A stretch of DNA of 64,000 nucleotides, taken from Veillonellaceae bacterium (lineage in GTDB: Bacteria; Bacillota_C; Negativicutes; UBA1444). The notes under the pieces were generated by a model that was not told the origin of the DNA, searched no databases, and was given only the letters and a program-made list of their open reading frames with translations. This document shows positions 1-10,614 of this stretch, piece by piece (the first letter of the stretch is position 1; every line of letters starts with the position of its first letter). The DNA is taken from positions 199,797 through 263,796 of the forward strand of contig JAAZNU010000021.1 in assembly GCA_012798135.1 (NCBI GenBank), written 5' to 3'. The position numbers were made by a program, and so were the translations under genes.

Positions 1-804
1 GCCGAATCGTTGGAGGCGGCCAAAGAAGAAGTCGGGATGGAGCCGGAAGCCGCGCCGAAGAAGTCGCGCCGGCGTCGTAAACCCAAGGTGGCTGCGGCGG
101 ACGCCCCAGTGGAAACCGGAGAGACTGCCCTGCCTGCAGCAGTGGAATCGATGGCGACATTAGCTGCAGAGAGTTTGGCAATCAGCGAACCGGCCGCCGA
201 GGCGGAGCCGGCAAAACCGAAACGGAAGCGTCGTCGCAAGAAAAAACCGTCGCCGGCCGAACTGGTCGCGGCGGAAAATTCAGTGACGGATACCGACGCC
301 GAGCCGGCGGAGCCTGCTGAAGAAGCAGCCGCGGAAATGCCGGCGGCGGAAAGTGAAGATGCCGAAGTGGCTGTGAAAAAGACCAAACGGCGTCGTCGCA
401 AAAAGAAAAAACCGGCCTCGGAACAACCTGCGGAGTCGGACGTAGCCGATGCGGCTGTCGTCGAAGCCGCAACGCCTGCTGAGCCCGAGAAGTCGGCGGA
501 AGCAACGGCCGTAGCCGAAATTGCAGAGTTTACCGCTAAAAAGACCAAACGCCGCCGACGCAAGAAAAAGCCGGCTGATGTGGAAAACGGCGATACCGCT
601 GAACCGGCGGCGGAGCCCGACAGCCCTGCTGCGGAGCCGGCGATAACCAGCGCCAGCGAACCGACGGACGAAGAACCGACGGCGGAAGCGACCGCCGTCG
701 TGAAGAAAAAACGCCGCCGTCGCCGCAGCAACGGCAAAAAGAAACCGACGGAGGGCGAGGCTGAGTTGCCGGCCGAACCGGAATCCCCCAGCGAGCCGGA
801 TTGA
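1..804 (+). CDS. C-terminal tail of probable ribonuclease E/G family protein (5' truncated by window edge)
   Basis: The reading frame is open from base 1 to the TGA at 802-804, so only the C-terminal end is present. The visible ~265 residues are low complexity: Ala/Glu/Pro-rich acidic linkers alternate with five strongly basic blocks such as KKSRRRRKPK, KPKRKRRRKKKP, KKTKRRRRKKKKP and KKKRRRRRSNGKKKP. No catalytic domain is visible. In Negativicutes the gene directly before rplU is commonly an Rne/Rng-family RNase, and alternating acidic and Arg/Lys-rich segments suit the unstructured RNA- and partner-binding tails of that family. Function is therefore inferred from position and composition; another RNA-binding protein with a basic tail is possible. 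The rplU promoter begins inside its stop codon. Confidence 0.6.
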   Translation, partial: AESLEAAKEEVGMEPEAAPKKSRRRRKPKVAAADAPVETGETALPAAVESMATLAAESLAISEPAAEAEPAKPKRKRRRKKKPSPAELVAAENSVTDTDAEPAEPAEEAAAEMPAAESEDAEVAVKKTKRRRRKKKKPASEQPAESDVADAAVVEAATPAEPEKSAEATAVAEIAEFTAKKTKRRRRKKKPADVENGDTAEPAAEPDSPAAEPAITSASEPTDEEPTAEATAVVKKKRRRRRSNGKKKPTEGEAELPAEPESPSEPD

Positions 805-829
805 CATTGACCGCCGGCTATGCTAATAT
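801..829 (+). promoter_or_regulatory. Sigma-A promoter of the rplU operon
   Basis: A perfect -35 TTGACA (801-806) is followed by a 17-bp spacer and -10 TAATAT (824-829), with an extended TG at 821-822. The -35 overlaps the stop codon of the upstream gene. It drives the L21 leader and rplU-prp-rpmA. Confidence 0.85.
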
Positions 830-831
830 AC

Positions 832-934
832 TTTTGCGGCTTTGTCCGCATGGTTTCCGAACCGCTCGGAGAGGTCTGAAATCCGCCACGGCGGTACCGT
901 ATCCGGCGAGTCCACAGAATAAGGAGGTGCAAGA
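832..934 (+). promoter_or_regulatory. Ribosomal protein L21 leader (autoregulatory 5' UTR)
   Basis: The ~100-nt untranslated leader between the promoter and rplU contains consecutive small hairpins: GCGG/CCGC (836-849), CCGA..TCGG (857-869) and CCGCC/GGCGG around 892-903. The run CCGAACCGCTCGGAGAGG resembles the conserved core I remember for the Firmicute L21 leader family. It presumably binds free L21 to repress the operon. The assignment rests on position and core motif, with no covariance search. Confidence 0.7.
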
Positions 935-1246
935 ATGTACGCAGTAATTGCAACAGGCGGCAAACAGTATCGGGTGTCCGAAGGCGATGTGATTTTCGTC
1001 GAAAAACTGCCGGGCGAAGTGGATGATGCATTGGTATTCACTGATGTGTTGACCGTCGTTCAGGATGGCGAAGTCAAAGTCGGCGCGCCCTTCATCGAAG
1101 GGGCCAAAGTGACCGGCAAGGTGGTTAAGCAGGGTAAAGACAAGAAGATCCTGGTCTTCAAGTACAAATCCAAAGCTAACTACCGCCGCAAGCAGGGTCA
1201 TCGTCAACCGTATACGAAAGTTTCGATCGAAAAAATCGAAGCCTAA
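935..1246 (+). CDS. rplU: 50S ribosomal protein L21
   Basis: This 103-residue protein has the usual bL21 length and begins [18 protein letters not shown]. It carries the basic C-terminal segment [19 protein letters not shown] that contacts 23S rRNA. It is a structural component of the large subunit. An AGGAGGTG ribosome binding site lies 921-928. It is first in an operon with prp and rpmA: prp starts three bases after the stop codon. Confidence 0.98.
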   Translation: MYAVIATGGKQYRVSEGDVIFVEKLPGEVDDALVFTDVLTVVQDGEVKVGAPFIEGAKVTGKVVKQGKDKKILVFKYKSKANYRRKQGHRQPYTKVSIEKIEA

Positions 1247-1249
1247 CGC

Positions 1250-1558
1250 ATGATCCGGGTCAGAATCGAACGTGACGCCAACGGCCGGATCTTGGGGTTC
1301 GAAGCCAAAGGACATGCGGAAGCCGGTCCCAAAGGCAGCGACATCGTCTGCGCGGCAGTGTCGGTGCTCACCGATTCGGTGTTTTTAGGTCTGGACAGGC
1401 ATTTGAAACGAGCTATGGAATGGAGCGCGAACAGCGGCGACATTTCGGTTCGGCTGAAAGATGCCCCCGATGAAAAGACGGAAGCGATCCTGGCTACCTT
1501 GGTTCTCGGCCTGATGGAAATTCAAAAAATATATCCGGACAAACTCCGGATTCTGTAA
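1250..1558 (+). CDS. prp: Ribosomal-processing cysteine protease Prp
   Basis: This 102-residue protein has the Prp (YsxB) signature: His22 in KGHAEAG and Cys34 in SDIVCAAVS, the catalytic dyad of the family. Prp removes the short N-terminal extension from ribosomal protein L27 before ribosome assembly in Firmicutes and relatives. Its substrate is encoded immediately downstream and carries the expected leader, so enzyme and substrate are co-translated from one operon. The start codon is ATG, only 3 bp after rplU. The length is typical. Confidence 0.95.
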   Translation: MIRVRIERDANGRILGFEAKGHAEAGPKGSDIVCAAVSVLTDSVFLGLDRHLKRAMEWSANSGDISVRLKDAPDEKTEAILATLVLGLMEIQKIYPDKLRIL

Positions 1559-1574
1559 TTAGGAGGTGACACCG

Positions 1575-1871
1575 ATGTTTTTGTTTGATCTGCAGCGTTT
1601 TGCCCATAAAAAAGGGGTCGGCAGCTCCCGCAACGGTCGGGACAGCCATTCGCAACGCCTCGGAACCAAAGAGCCGGACGGCAAACTGGTGCCGGCGGGC
1701 AGCATTCTGGTCCGCCAGCGGGGTACGCGCTTCCATCCGGGTCGCAATGTCGGGATCGGCAGTGACCACACTCTGTACGCCAAAGTCGCCGGCAAGGTGG
1801 CTTTTGAGCGGCGAGGCCGGGATCTGCGCCAAATCAGCATTTATCCGGTGGAAGTGGAACAGGCGCAATAG
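1575..1871 (+). CDS. rpmA: 50S ribosomal protein L27 with Prp-cleaved N-terminal leader
   Basis: This is a 98-residue bL27. AGGAGGTG at 1561-1568 places the start at ATG 1575; the in-frame GTG at 1566 lies inside the ribosome binding site. The protein begins MFLFDLQRF followed by [15 protein letters not shown], so nine residues precede the mature Ala, as in L27 proteins processed by Prp. Residue 8 of the leader is Arg, where the best-known site (S. aureus) has Phe. L27 sits at the peptidyl transferase centre, where its freed N-terminus helps position tRNA. Confidence 0.96.
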   Translation: MFLFDLQRFAHKKGVGSSRNGRDSHSQRLGTKEPDGKLVPAGSILVRQRGTRFHPGRNVGIGSDHTLYAKVAGKVAFERRGRDLRQISIYPVEVEQAQ

Positions 1872-1896
1872 TCCCGTTATTGGGTTTTTGAACGAA

Positions 1897-1917
1897 ATAT
1901 ATAATCAGATTATATAT
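1897..1917. repeat. Perfect 10-bp AT-rich inverted repeat
   Basis: ATATATAATC (1897-1906) and GATTATATAT (1908-1917) are exact reverse complements around one central A. It lies just before the rpmA terminator. It could be an operator, a cruciform or a weak hairpin; nothing in the sequence decides. Confidence 0.6.
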
Positions 1918-1924
1918 TGCAGTG

Positions 1925-1955
1925 AATCCCACGGTCTTCCGCCGTGGGATTTCTT
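1925..1955 (+). terminator. Intrinsic terminator after rpmA
   Basis: A 10-bp perfect stem AATCCCACGG (1925-1934) / CCGTGGGATT (1942-1951) with a 7-nt loop is followed by TCTT. It separates the ribosomal operon from obgE. Confidence 0.75.
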
Positions 1956-2028
1956 GCCGTTACGGGGAAATCTGCGTTTCCGCGGAGCATCACACAGGAA
2001 TTTTTCGGCGGAAGGCGAAATACAATAA

Positions 2029-3345
<1,317 letters not shown>

Positions 3346-3360
3346 CAGGAGGCCCGGGAG

Positions 3361-4515
3361 ATGTTTGACAGGACCCAGTTGCAGGCGGCGCGCCGCATTG
3401 TCGTGAAAGTGGGAACCAGTACGCTGACCCATCCCAATGGGAAACTGAATTTTTCCCGGATCGAGGGATTGGTCCGCGAACTGGCGGATGCGGTAAACGC
3501 CGGCAAACAGATACTGCTCGTCAGTTCCGGCGCGGTGGGCGCCGGCATGGACCGCTTGGGCTGGAAGGAAAAGCCCAAGACCATTCCCGCAAAGCAAGCC
3601 GCTGCCGCCGTCGGCCAGGGTATTCTCATGCACACGTACGAAAAGCTGTTCGCCGAGTATGGACAAGTGGTGGCCCAAGTCCTGCTGACCAGGGAGGACT
3701 CCGTCAACCGCCGCCGCTACGCCAATTCCCGCAACACGCTGCTGACGCTGCTAAACATCGGGGTCATTCCTATCATCAACGAAAACGACGCCGTGTCCAT
3801 CGACGAACTGAAAATCGGCGATAATGACACTCTGTCGGCGAATGTGGCGGCGATTGTCGACGCCGACGTGCTGATCATCCTGTCCGATGTGGAGGGCGTT
3901 TACTCCGCCAATCCTCAGACCGATCCGCAGGCGCGGCTGTTGCCCGAAATCGCCGACGTAACCCCCGAAGTGGAAGCAATGTGCGGCGGCGCCGGGACGT
4001 TGCGCGGCACCGGCGGCATGCTGACTAAGATGGCGGCGGCCCGAATGGCTATGAACTCCGGCATTGTGATGGTCATTGCTTCTGGCAGCCGGGACGGCGC
4101 TGTGCAGTCCATTCTGGCCGGCACGCCGATTGGCACACTGTTTCCGCCGCGGCAGAACCGGCTGCAGTTTCGGAAGCGCTGGCTGGCTTTCGGCGCCAGG
4201 ATCAAGGGCCGTCTGACGGTGGACAGAGGTTGCGCCCAGGCGTTGCTGTCGAACGGTTCCAGCTTGCTGGCGGCCGGGGTCAAAAATGTGGAGGGAAGCT
4301 TCGAGCAGGGCAGTACCGTCAGCATCGTCAATCCGGATGGCTGGGAGATTGCCCGGGGACTGGTCAACTACAGCACCGACGACGTGCGGAAGATTATGGG
4401 CGCACATACGCATGAGATCGCGGAAATTTTGGGGCATAAGCCCTACGACGAGGTCGTGCACCGGGACAATCTGGTCCTGTTGAGCCGACACGAAACGGAG
4501 GAGTCGAAATGTTAA
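3361..4515 (+). CDS. proB: Glutamate 5-kinase
   Basis: The 384-residue protein has the amino-acid kinase fold (1-260) starting with VVKVGTSTLT, and a C-terminal PUA domain (about 278-370). Motifs include SSGAVGAG, NENDAVS and GTGGMLTKM of the glutamate/uridylate kinase family. It phosphorylates L-glutamate to gamma-glutamyl phosphate, the first step of proline synthesis and normally the step inhibited by proline. AGGAGG lies upstream of ATG 3361. Its end overlaps the start of the VOC gene by 7 bp, which points to translational coupling. Confidence 0.97.
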   Translation: MFDRTQLQAARRIVVKVGTSTLTHPNGKLNFSRIEGLVRELADAVNAGKQILLVSSGAVGAGMDRLGWKEKPKTIPAKQAAAAVGQGILMHTYEKLFAEYGQVVAQVLLTREDSVNRRRYANSRNTLLTLLNIGVIPIINENDAVSIDELKIGDNDTLSANVAAIVDADVLIILSDVEGVYSANPQTDPQARLLPEIADVTPEVEAMCGGAGTLRGTGGMLTKMAAARMAMNSGIVMVIASGSRDGAVQSILAGTPIGTLFPPRQNRLQFRKRWLAFGARIKGRLTVDRGCAQALLSNGSSLLAAGVKNVEGSFEQGSTVSIVNPDGWEIARGLVNYSTDDVRKIMGAHTHEIAEILGHKPYDEVVHRDNLVLLSRHETEESKC

Positions 4516-4919
4516 CGAGAAGAATGGACCTAACCATCAGTACCAACAAACTGGAGCAATCACGGGAGTTCTACCGGGACTACCTGGGCTTTGAGCTGGT
4601 GTTCGAAAACGACAATTACATCGAGATGCTGGCCCAGGGCAGCACCACCATGGGGGTGAGCTTCGTCACCCCAGAATTGTCGGGCGGCGAGAAATTTACC
4701 GGTGAGGGCATCATTTTGTCGCTGGAAGCAGCGGATGTCGACGCGGAGTTTGCGCGGCTGAAAGCGGCCGGCGTCCGGATCTGCGAGGAGATCCGCGACA
4801 AGGCCTGGGGCGAGCGCAGCTTCGTCATCAATGACCCGAACGGCGTTCATGTTTATATCTACAAAGCCATTCCGCCAACTCCAGAATACCAGGAAATCTT
4901 CGACAAATACAAAAAATAA
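4509..4919 (+). CDS. VOC superfamily (glyoxalase/bleomycin-resistance-like) protein
   Basis: This 136-residue single-module VOC protein contains two beta-alpha-beta-beta-beta units. It begins with RMDLTISTNKLEQSREFYRDYLGFELVFEN and ends with FVINDPNGVHVYIYKAI. VOC proteins bind or transform small molecules at a metal centre. Here the usual first ligand position in the N-terminal strand is not an obvious His, so enzymatic activity is uncertain. It starts inside the 3' end of proB and ends 18 bp before proA, so it sits inside the proline operon. The substrate is unknown. Confidence 0.85.
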   Translation: MLTRRMDLTISTNKLEQSREFYRDYLGFELVFENDNYIEMLAQGSTTMGVSFVTPELSGGEKFTGEGIILSLEAADVDAEFARLKAAGVRICEEIRDKAWGERSFVINDPNGVHVYIYKAIPPTPEYQEIFDKYKK

Positions 4920-4937
4920 CCGGATGGGGTGAACGAG

Positions 4938-6194
4938 ATGGATTGGCAGACGGAACTGGAAACGTTGGGGAAACAGGCCAAAGCCGCCGCCCGGCGGCTG
5001 GGCGTTGTTTCGACCGCGCAGAAAAATCAGGCCTTGCTGGCGATGGCTGATCGGTTGCTGACGGAGCAGGACAAAATACTGACGGCGAATGCCGTCGATA
5101 TGGCGATGGGAAAAACGAAGGGACTGTCGCCAGCGCTGCTCGACCGTTTACTGCTGACGCCGGCGCGCATCGAGGCCATGGCGGAGGGACTGCGGCAGGT
5201 CGCGGCGTTGCCCGATCCGATCGGCGAGTGCGTGAGCGGCGTCCGTCGGCCCAACGGGCTGGAAATCCGGAAAGTCCGGGTCCCGTTCGGCGTAATCGCC
5301 ATGATTTACGAGGCCCGGCCCAATGTGACCGTCGACGCCGCAGGATTGTGCCTGAAAACCGGCAATGCCGTGATTTTGCGCGGCGGGTCGGAGGCCATCG
5401 AATCCAACAAAATGCTGGCAGCGGTTCTGATCGAGGCCGGCCGCCGATCAGGCCTGCCGGCCGGCTCGATTTCCCTGATCGAGACTACCGACCGGGAGGC
5501 GGTCAACCGCTTGCTGAAGCTGAACCGTTATATCGATGTCATTATTCCCCGGGGCGGCGCCGGCCTGATTCGGACGGTTGTGGAGAACAGCACGGTCCCG
5601 GTCATCGAGACCGGCATCGGCGTTTGCCATACCTTCGTGGACGAGTCGGCCGACCTGGAAATGGCGGCCGACATCGCGTTCAACGCCAAAGTGTCGCGCC
5701 CCGGCGTGTGCAATGCCATGGAAACGTTACTGGTGCACCGGGCGGTGGCGGACGCGTTGCTGCCGCTGCTGCTCGAACGTTATGCCCGGGCCGGCGTCGA
5801 ACTGCGGGGCTGTGCGGAAACAGCGGCGTGTCATGCGGCGGTGAAACCGGCGACTGAGGAGGACTGGGCCACGGAATACCACGACTTCATTCTGTCGGTG
5901 AAGGTTGTCGGCAGCCTTGACGAAGCCCTGGACCATATCGAACGGTACGGCACCAAACACTCGGAAGCCATTGTGACCCGCGATTACAACAATGCCCGGC
6001 GCTTTCAGCAGCAGGTGGATGCCTCGACGGTCTATGTCAATGCCTCGACCCGATTTACCGACGGCTTTGAATTCGGCTTCGGCGCGGAAATCGGCATCAG
6101 CACTCAGAAGCTGCACGCCCGGGGCCCGATGGGCCTGAAGGAACTGACTTCCTACAAGTATTTAGTGGACGGAAACGGCCAGATTCGCGGCTAA
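4938..6194 (+). CDS. proA: Gamma-glutamyl phosphate reductase
   Basis: This 418-residue member of the aldehyde dehydrogenase superfamily reduces gamma-glutamyl phosphate to glutamate semialdehyde with NADPH in proline synthesis. The catalytic Cys lies in SRPGVCNAMETLLVH. Other family motifs are NAVILRGGSEAIESN, IPRGGAGLI and GFGAEIGISTQKLHARGPMGL. I place the start at ATG 4938 because GGGGTGA (4926-4932) is correctly spaced for it; the GTG at 4929 lies inside that site. It pairs with proB, with a VOC gene between them. Confidence 0.96.
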   Translation: MDWQTELETLGKQAKAAARRLGVVSTAQKNQALLAMADRLLTEQDKILTANAVDMAMGKTKGLSPALLDRLLLTPARIEAMAEGLRQVAALPDPIGECVSGVRRPNGLEIRKVRVPFGVIAMIYEARPNVTVDAAGLCLKTGNAVILRGGSEAIESNKMLAAVLIEAGRRSGLPAGSISLIETTDREAVNRLLKLNRYIDVIIPRGGAGLIRTVVENSTVPVIETGIGVCHTFVDESADLEMAADIAFNAKVSRPGVCNAMETLLVHRAVADALLPLLLERYARAGVELRGCAETAACHAAVKPATEEDWATEYHDFILSVKVVGSLDEALDHIERYGTKHSEAIVTRDYNNARRFQQQVDASTVYVNASTRFTDGFEFGFGAEIGISTQKLHARGPMGLKELTSYKYLVDGNGQIRG

Positions 6195-6204
6195 TCCCGC
6201 GTAA

Positions 6205-6233
6205 GTTCACAAAAAGTTCACAAAGTCGTCACA
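6205..6233 (+). promoter_or_regulatory. Three 11-bp-phased direct repeats (response-regulator-type binding array)
   Basis: GTTCACA at 6205-6211, GTTCACA at 6216-6222 and CGTCACA at 6227-6233 recur every 11 bp, one helical turn. The array ends just before the -35 position of the efflux promoter. This layout is typical of OmpR/PhoB-family activators (Pho-box-like), but the regulator is not identified and no such gene lies in the window. Confidence 0.6.
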
Positions 6234-6236
6234 GAA

Positions 6237-6270
6237 GTTTCAAGCCTGGGCTGTATACTGAACTTGAAAC
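6237..6270 (+). promoter_or_regulatory. Promoter of the macAB-like operon, flanked by an inverted repeat
   Basis: The -10 is TATACT (6254-6259); the -35 position (about 6231-6236) is poor, consistent with an activated promoter. GTTTCAAG (6237-6244) and CTTGAAAC (6263-6270) form an exact 8-bp inverted repeat around the -10, a possible second operator. Confidence 0.55.
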
Positions 6271-6295
6271 ATATAGAAGCTGGGGGTGTCCGTTC

Positions 6296-7405
6296 ATGCA
6301 GAAAGTCCTGAACGTCCTGAAAAAATTCAAGTGGCTGTTGATCCTGTTGATCGTGGCCGGCGTAGGCGGCTATTATGCCTACGGCTATTATCAGGAACAG
6401 AACAAACCGAAGCAGACCGGACGTCAGGTCAAGGTGGAACGGGGCGACATCATAGCGATGGTGTCGGCGACCGGCACGATTTCACCGGTGGACAACGTCG
6501 ACGTCAGTTCCAAGATCACCGGCTTGATCACGGAAGTGAAAGTGGTCGAAAACCAATTTGTAAAAGCCCAGGATGTGCTGATCGTGCTCGACGATTCCAA
6601 ATATCGGGCCCAGCTGGCCCAGGCCGGCGCCAAGCTGGCCAATGCGGAAGCCAACTATGAGCGGGCCCGCAAGATGACGCAGGCCGGCGGCTATTCCCGG
6701 CAGCAACTGGACGCCGCCCGCACCGACTATGAGGTGGCCAGGGCGACCTATGATGATGCCGAGTCCAATCTGGAGGACACGGTGATCAAGGCCCCGATCG
6801 CCGGCATGGTGATCGGTAAACCGATTCCGGCCGGCCAGACGGTATCGCCGGGGATTTCCAACCCGATGGTGCTGTTGACGATCGCCGACCTGAACAGGAT
6901 GCAGATCCAGGCATTGGTCGATGAATCGGATATCGGCAAAATTCAGCTGAAGCAAAAAGTATCCTTCACGGTGGATGCCTATCCCGACAAAACCTTTAGC
7001 GGCATAGTCACCACTATTTCCAACAAGGCCAACATCCAGCAAAACGTGGTCTACTATAGCGTGCTGATCGATGTCGATTCACCGGAAGGATTGCTGAAAC
7101 CGACCATGACCGCCCGGGTTTCCGTACATGTGGGCGAACGGCGGGGCGTGCTGACGGTGCCGACCTTGGCGATCAAGGATAACCGGGGACAAAGGTTTGT
7201 AAATGTCCTGCGCAACGGCGATTCGCAACCGGAAGCGGTGAAGATCACAACCGGTCTGGCGAGCGAAGATCGGATCGAAGTCGTAAGCGGCCTGAAGGAA
7301 GGCGACATTCTCGTGTTGCCGCAAAGTGCGGCAGGCTCCAACCGGATTCCCGGCATGGGCGGCATGGGCGGCGCCGGCATGTTCCGTCAAACCCCGGCCC
7401 GTTAA
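6296..7405 (+). CDS. MacA-like periplasmic adaptor (HlyD/RND membrane fusion protein)
   Basis: The 369-residue protein has one N-terminal membrane anchor (about 13-30, [20 protein letters not shown]). Next come a split lipoyl domain ([28 protein letters not shown], then [23 protein letters not shown]), a short helical hairpin, a beta-barrel and a membrane-proximal domain. The C-terminus is Gly/Met-rich ([10 protein letters not shown]). Adaptors of this kind link a MacB ABC transporter to an outer-membrane channel. It heads a three-gene operon with the ATPase and permease. No TolC homologue lies in the window, so the outer-membrane partner must be encoded elsewhere. Confidence 0.92.
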   Translation: MQKVLNVLKKFKWLLILLIVAGVGGYYAYGYYQEQNKPKQTGRQVKVERGDIIAMVSATGTISPVDNVDVSSKITGLITEVKVVENQFVKAQDVLIVLDDSKYRAQLAQAGAKLANAEANYERARKMTQAGGYSRQQLDAARTDYEVARATYDDAESNLEDTVIKAPIAGMVIGKPIPAGQTVSPGISNPMVLLTIADLNRMQIQALVDESDIGKIQLKQKVSFTVDAYPDKTFSGIVTTISNKANIQQNVVYYSVLIDVDSPEGLLKPTMTARVSVHVGERRGVLTVPTLAIKDNRGQRFVNVLRNGDSQPEAVKITTGLASEDRIEVVSGLKEGDILVLPQSAAGSNRIPGMGGMGGAGMFRQTPAR

Positions 7406-7419
7406 GGGGGAACGGCGAT

Positions 7420-8111
7420 ATGAAGGAATGCATCGTAATTCAGGACATTGTTAAAACATATCAGATGGGTGATTCCATCGTCCGGGCCCTGGCCGGCGTG
7501 AGCCTGACGGTCGAGGAAGGCGAATTCACCGCGATCATGGGGCCATCCGGATCGGGAAAATCGACCCTGATGAATATTTTGGGCTGTCTCGATCGCCCCA
7601 CCAGCGGTTCCTATAAGTTGGACGGCGCCGAGGTGGCGACGCTCGGCGACGATGAACTGGCGGTGACCCGCAACAAGAAAATCGGCTTTGTATTCCAGAA
7701 TTTCAATCTGCTCTCGCGAATGTCCGCGCTGAATAATGTCGCCCTGCCAATGGTTTATGCCGGAGTCCCCCAACACGAGCGCCTGGAACGGGCACGGAAG
7801 AACCTGGAGATGGTCGGTCTGGGCGGACGGGTGCATCACAAACCGAACGAGCTGTCCGGCGGCCAGCGGCAACGGGTGGCAATTGCCCGGGCGTTGGTCA
7901 ACGAACCGACAATCATCCTGGCGGACGAACCGACCGGCAACCTGGACAGCAAATCCGGCGACGAGATCATGGAAATCTTCTGCGAACTGAACCGGCAGGG
8001 CCGGACCGTTATTCTGGTTACCCATGAACCGGATATCGCCGCTTACACCCGACGGACGGTCACCTTTCGCGATGGCTTGATCGTCAGCGACGAACGGAGG
8101 GAGGAAAGCCG

Positions 8112-8130
<19 letters not shown>
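7420..8130 (+). CDS. ABC transporter ATP-binding protein (MacB/LolD type)
   Basis: This 236-residue ABC ATPase has Walker [11 protein letters not shown]-loop [16 protein letters not shown], signature [15 protein letters not shown], Walker [14 protein letters not shown] and switch His in VTHEPD. The sequence places it in the MacB/LolD/FtsE group, whose members power mechanotransmission rather than alternating-access transport. It ends 19 bp inside the permease gene, so the separate ATPase and permease polypeptides are probably translationally coupled. In E. coli MacB the two are one chain. Substrate is unknown; macrolides, peptides or siderophores are possible. Confidence 0.94.
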
Positions 8131-9326
<1,196 letters not shown>

Positions 9327-9335
9327 GCCGGTGAA

Positions 9336-9363
9336 TTGAAACTCCCCGGATTTCTGGTATAAT
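9336..9363 (+). promoter_or_regulatory. Promoter of nadD-yqeK-LCP genes
   Basis: TTGAAA (9336-9341), 16-bp spacer and TATAAT (9358-9363) with extended -10 TGG immediately before. It lies just after the permease stop codon. Confidence 0.8.
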
Positions 9364-9404
9364 AAGACCGCGTGACAAATCACGGGGGCAGGGGAGATGC
9401 TACG

Positions 9405-10022
9405 ATGGCCGATCAGCCGCAGAAGATAGGAATTATGGGCGGGACTTTCGATCCCATCCACATGGGACATCTGGTAATGGCGGAAGCGGTCCGGATGGAC
9501 TATGATCTGGCGAAGGTCATCTTCATTCCCACCGGTACCTCGCCGCATAAGCGGGGGCTGACGGTTACGCCGGCTCTGGACCGTTATATCATGACTATGA
9601 TGGCCACCTATTCCAATCCTTATTTTTTTGTATCGCCGATTGAGAGGGACCGTCCCGGCCCCTCTTTTACCATTGATACGGTGCGGGCCCTGATTGCCCA
9701 ATACGGCGCGGGAACTGAGTTTTATTTTCTGACTGGGACGGACACGGTACTGGAGTTGCATACATGGAACAACATCGACGAACTGTTGGAGCTGTGCCAT
9801 TTTGTGGCAGCCTCCCGGCCGGGAAAAACCAGTAGCATCGCCGAAGCCATCAAACGACTGGGGCCTAAAGCCAAAGAACGGATTCATCGCCTGACCACGC
9901 CGGAACTGGAAATTTCATCGACCGATATCAGGGAACGGGTGCGGCTGGGGAAATCCATCCGATATTTTGTGCCGGAAAATGTCGAGCATTATATTCACAA
10001 GGAAGGACTGTACCTGAAATAA
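9405..10022 (+). CDS. nadD: Nicotinate-nucleotide adenylyltransferase
   Basis: The 205-residue protein carries the nucleotidyltransferase motif GIMGGTFDPIHMGH at its N-terminus and the ISSTDIRERVRLGKSIRY motif near its C-terminus. It makes nicotinate adenine dinucleotide from NaMN and ATP in NAD synthesis. The start is placed at ATG 9405, preceded by GGGGAG; an upstream in-frame GTG at 9372 lacks a ribosome binding site and would add 11 atypical residues. The order nadD-yqeK-LCP-rsfS is common in Firmicutes. Confidence 0.95.
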   Translation: MADQPQKIGIMGGTFDPIHMGHLVMAEAVRMDYDLAKVIFIPTGTSPHKRGLTVTPALDRYIMTMMATYSNPYFFVSPIERDRPGPSFTIDTVRALIAQYGAGTEFYFLTGTDTVLELHTWNNIDELLELCHFVAASRPGKTSSIAEAIKRLGPKAKERIHRLTTPELEISSTDIRERVRLGKSIRYFVPENVEHYIHKEGLYLK

Positions 10023-10026
10023 GCCA

Positions 10027-10614
10027 ATGATGGATTATCAAGAAATTTTGGTCATTCTCGCCAAAGAATTGCGGCCGGCGCGATTCCGCCACAGCCGCGA
10101 AGTGAGCCGGACTGCCGTTCGGCTCGCTGAACGTTGGGGCGTGGATATCGAAAAGGCCCGGCTGGCGGGAATCCTTCACGATTGCGCCCGCAACCTCAAA
10201 GGAAAGGAGCTGCTGAAATGTGCCGCTGCTAACGGCTTACCCGTTAGCGAGATCGAGATTTTGCAGCCGGCGCTGATTCACGCTCCGTTGGGGTCGTTGC
10301 TGGCAGAGCGCCGGTTCGGCGTCGCCGATCCCGAAATTCTGCGGGCCATTGCCCGCCATACCACCGGCGCCGCCCAAATGTCGCCATTGGACAAGATCAT
10401 CTACCTGGCCGACTGCATCGAACCGGGTCGTCACTACCCCGGCGTCGATGAGTTGCGCGCATTGGCGGAACAGGATCTGGACGCCGCAGTGCTACTGGCC
10501 TATGACCACAGCATTTCATTTGTCCTGGCCGGCGGCGGACTGTTGCATCCGAATACGGTCGATGGGCGCAATTCCCTGCTGTTGGAGATGAAAGCGAAAC
10601 ATAATGGCAAGTGA
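10027..10614 (+). CDS. yqeK: HD-domain hydrolase YqeK (diadenosine tetraphosphatase)
   Basis: This 195-residue HD-superfamily protein has metal ligands visible in RFRHSREVSRTAVRLAERW, AGILHDCARN and IHAPLGSLLAE. YqeK of Firmicutes is a symmetrical Ap4A hydrolase, with clients in stress nucleotide turnover. It starts 4 bp after nadD and overlaps the LCP gene by 11 bp, so the three genes are probably co-translated. Confidence 0.9.
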   Translation: MMDYQEILVILAKELRPARFRHSREVSRTAVRLAERWGVDIEKARLAGILHDCARNLKGKELLKCAAANGLPVSEIEILQPALIHAPLGSLLAERRFGVADPEILRAIARHTTGAAQMSPLDKIIYLADCIEPGRHYPGVDELRALAEQDLDAAVLLAYDHSISFVLAGGGLLHPNTVDGRNSLLLEMKAKHNGK

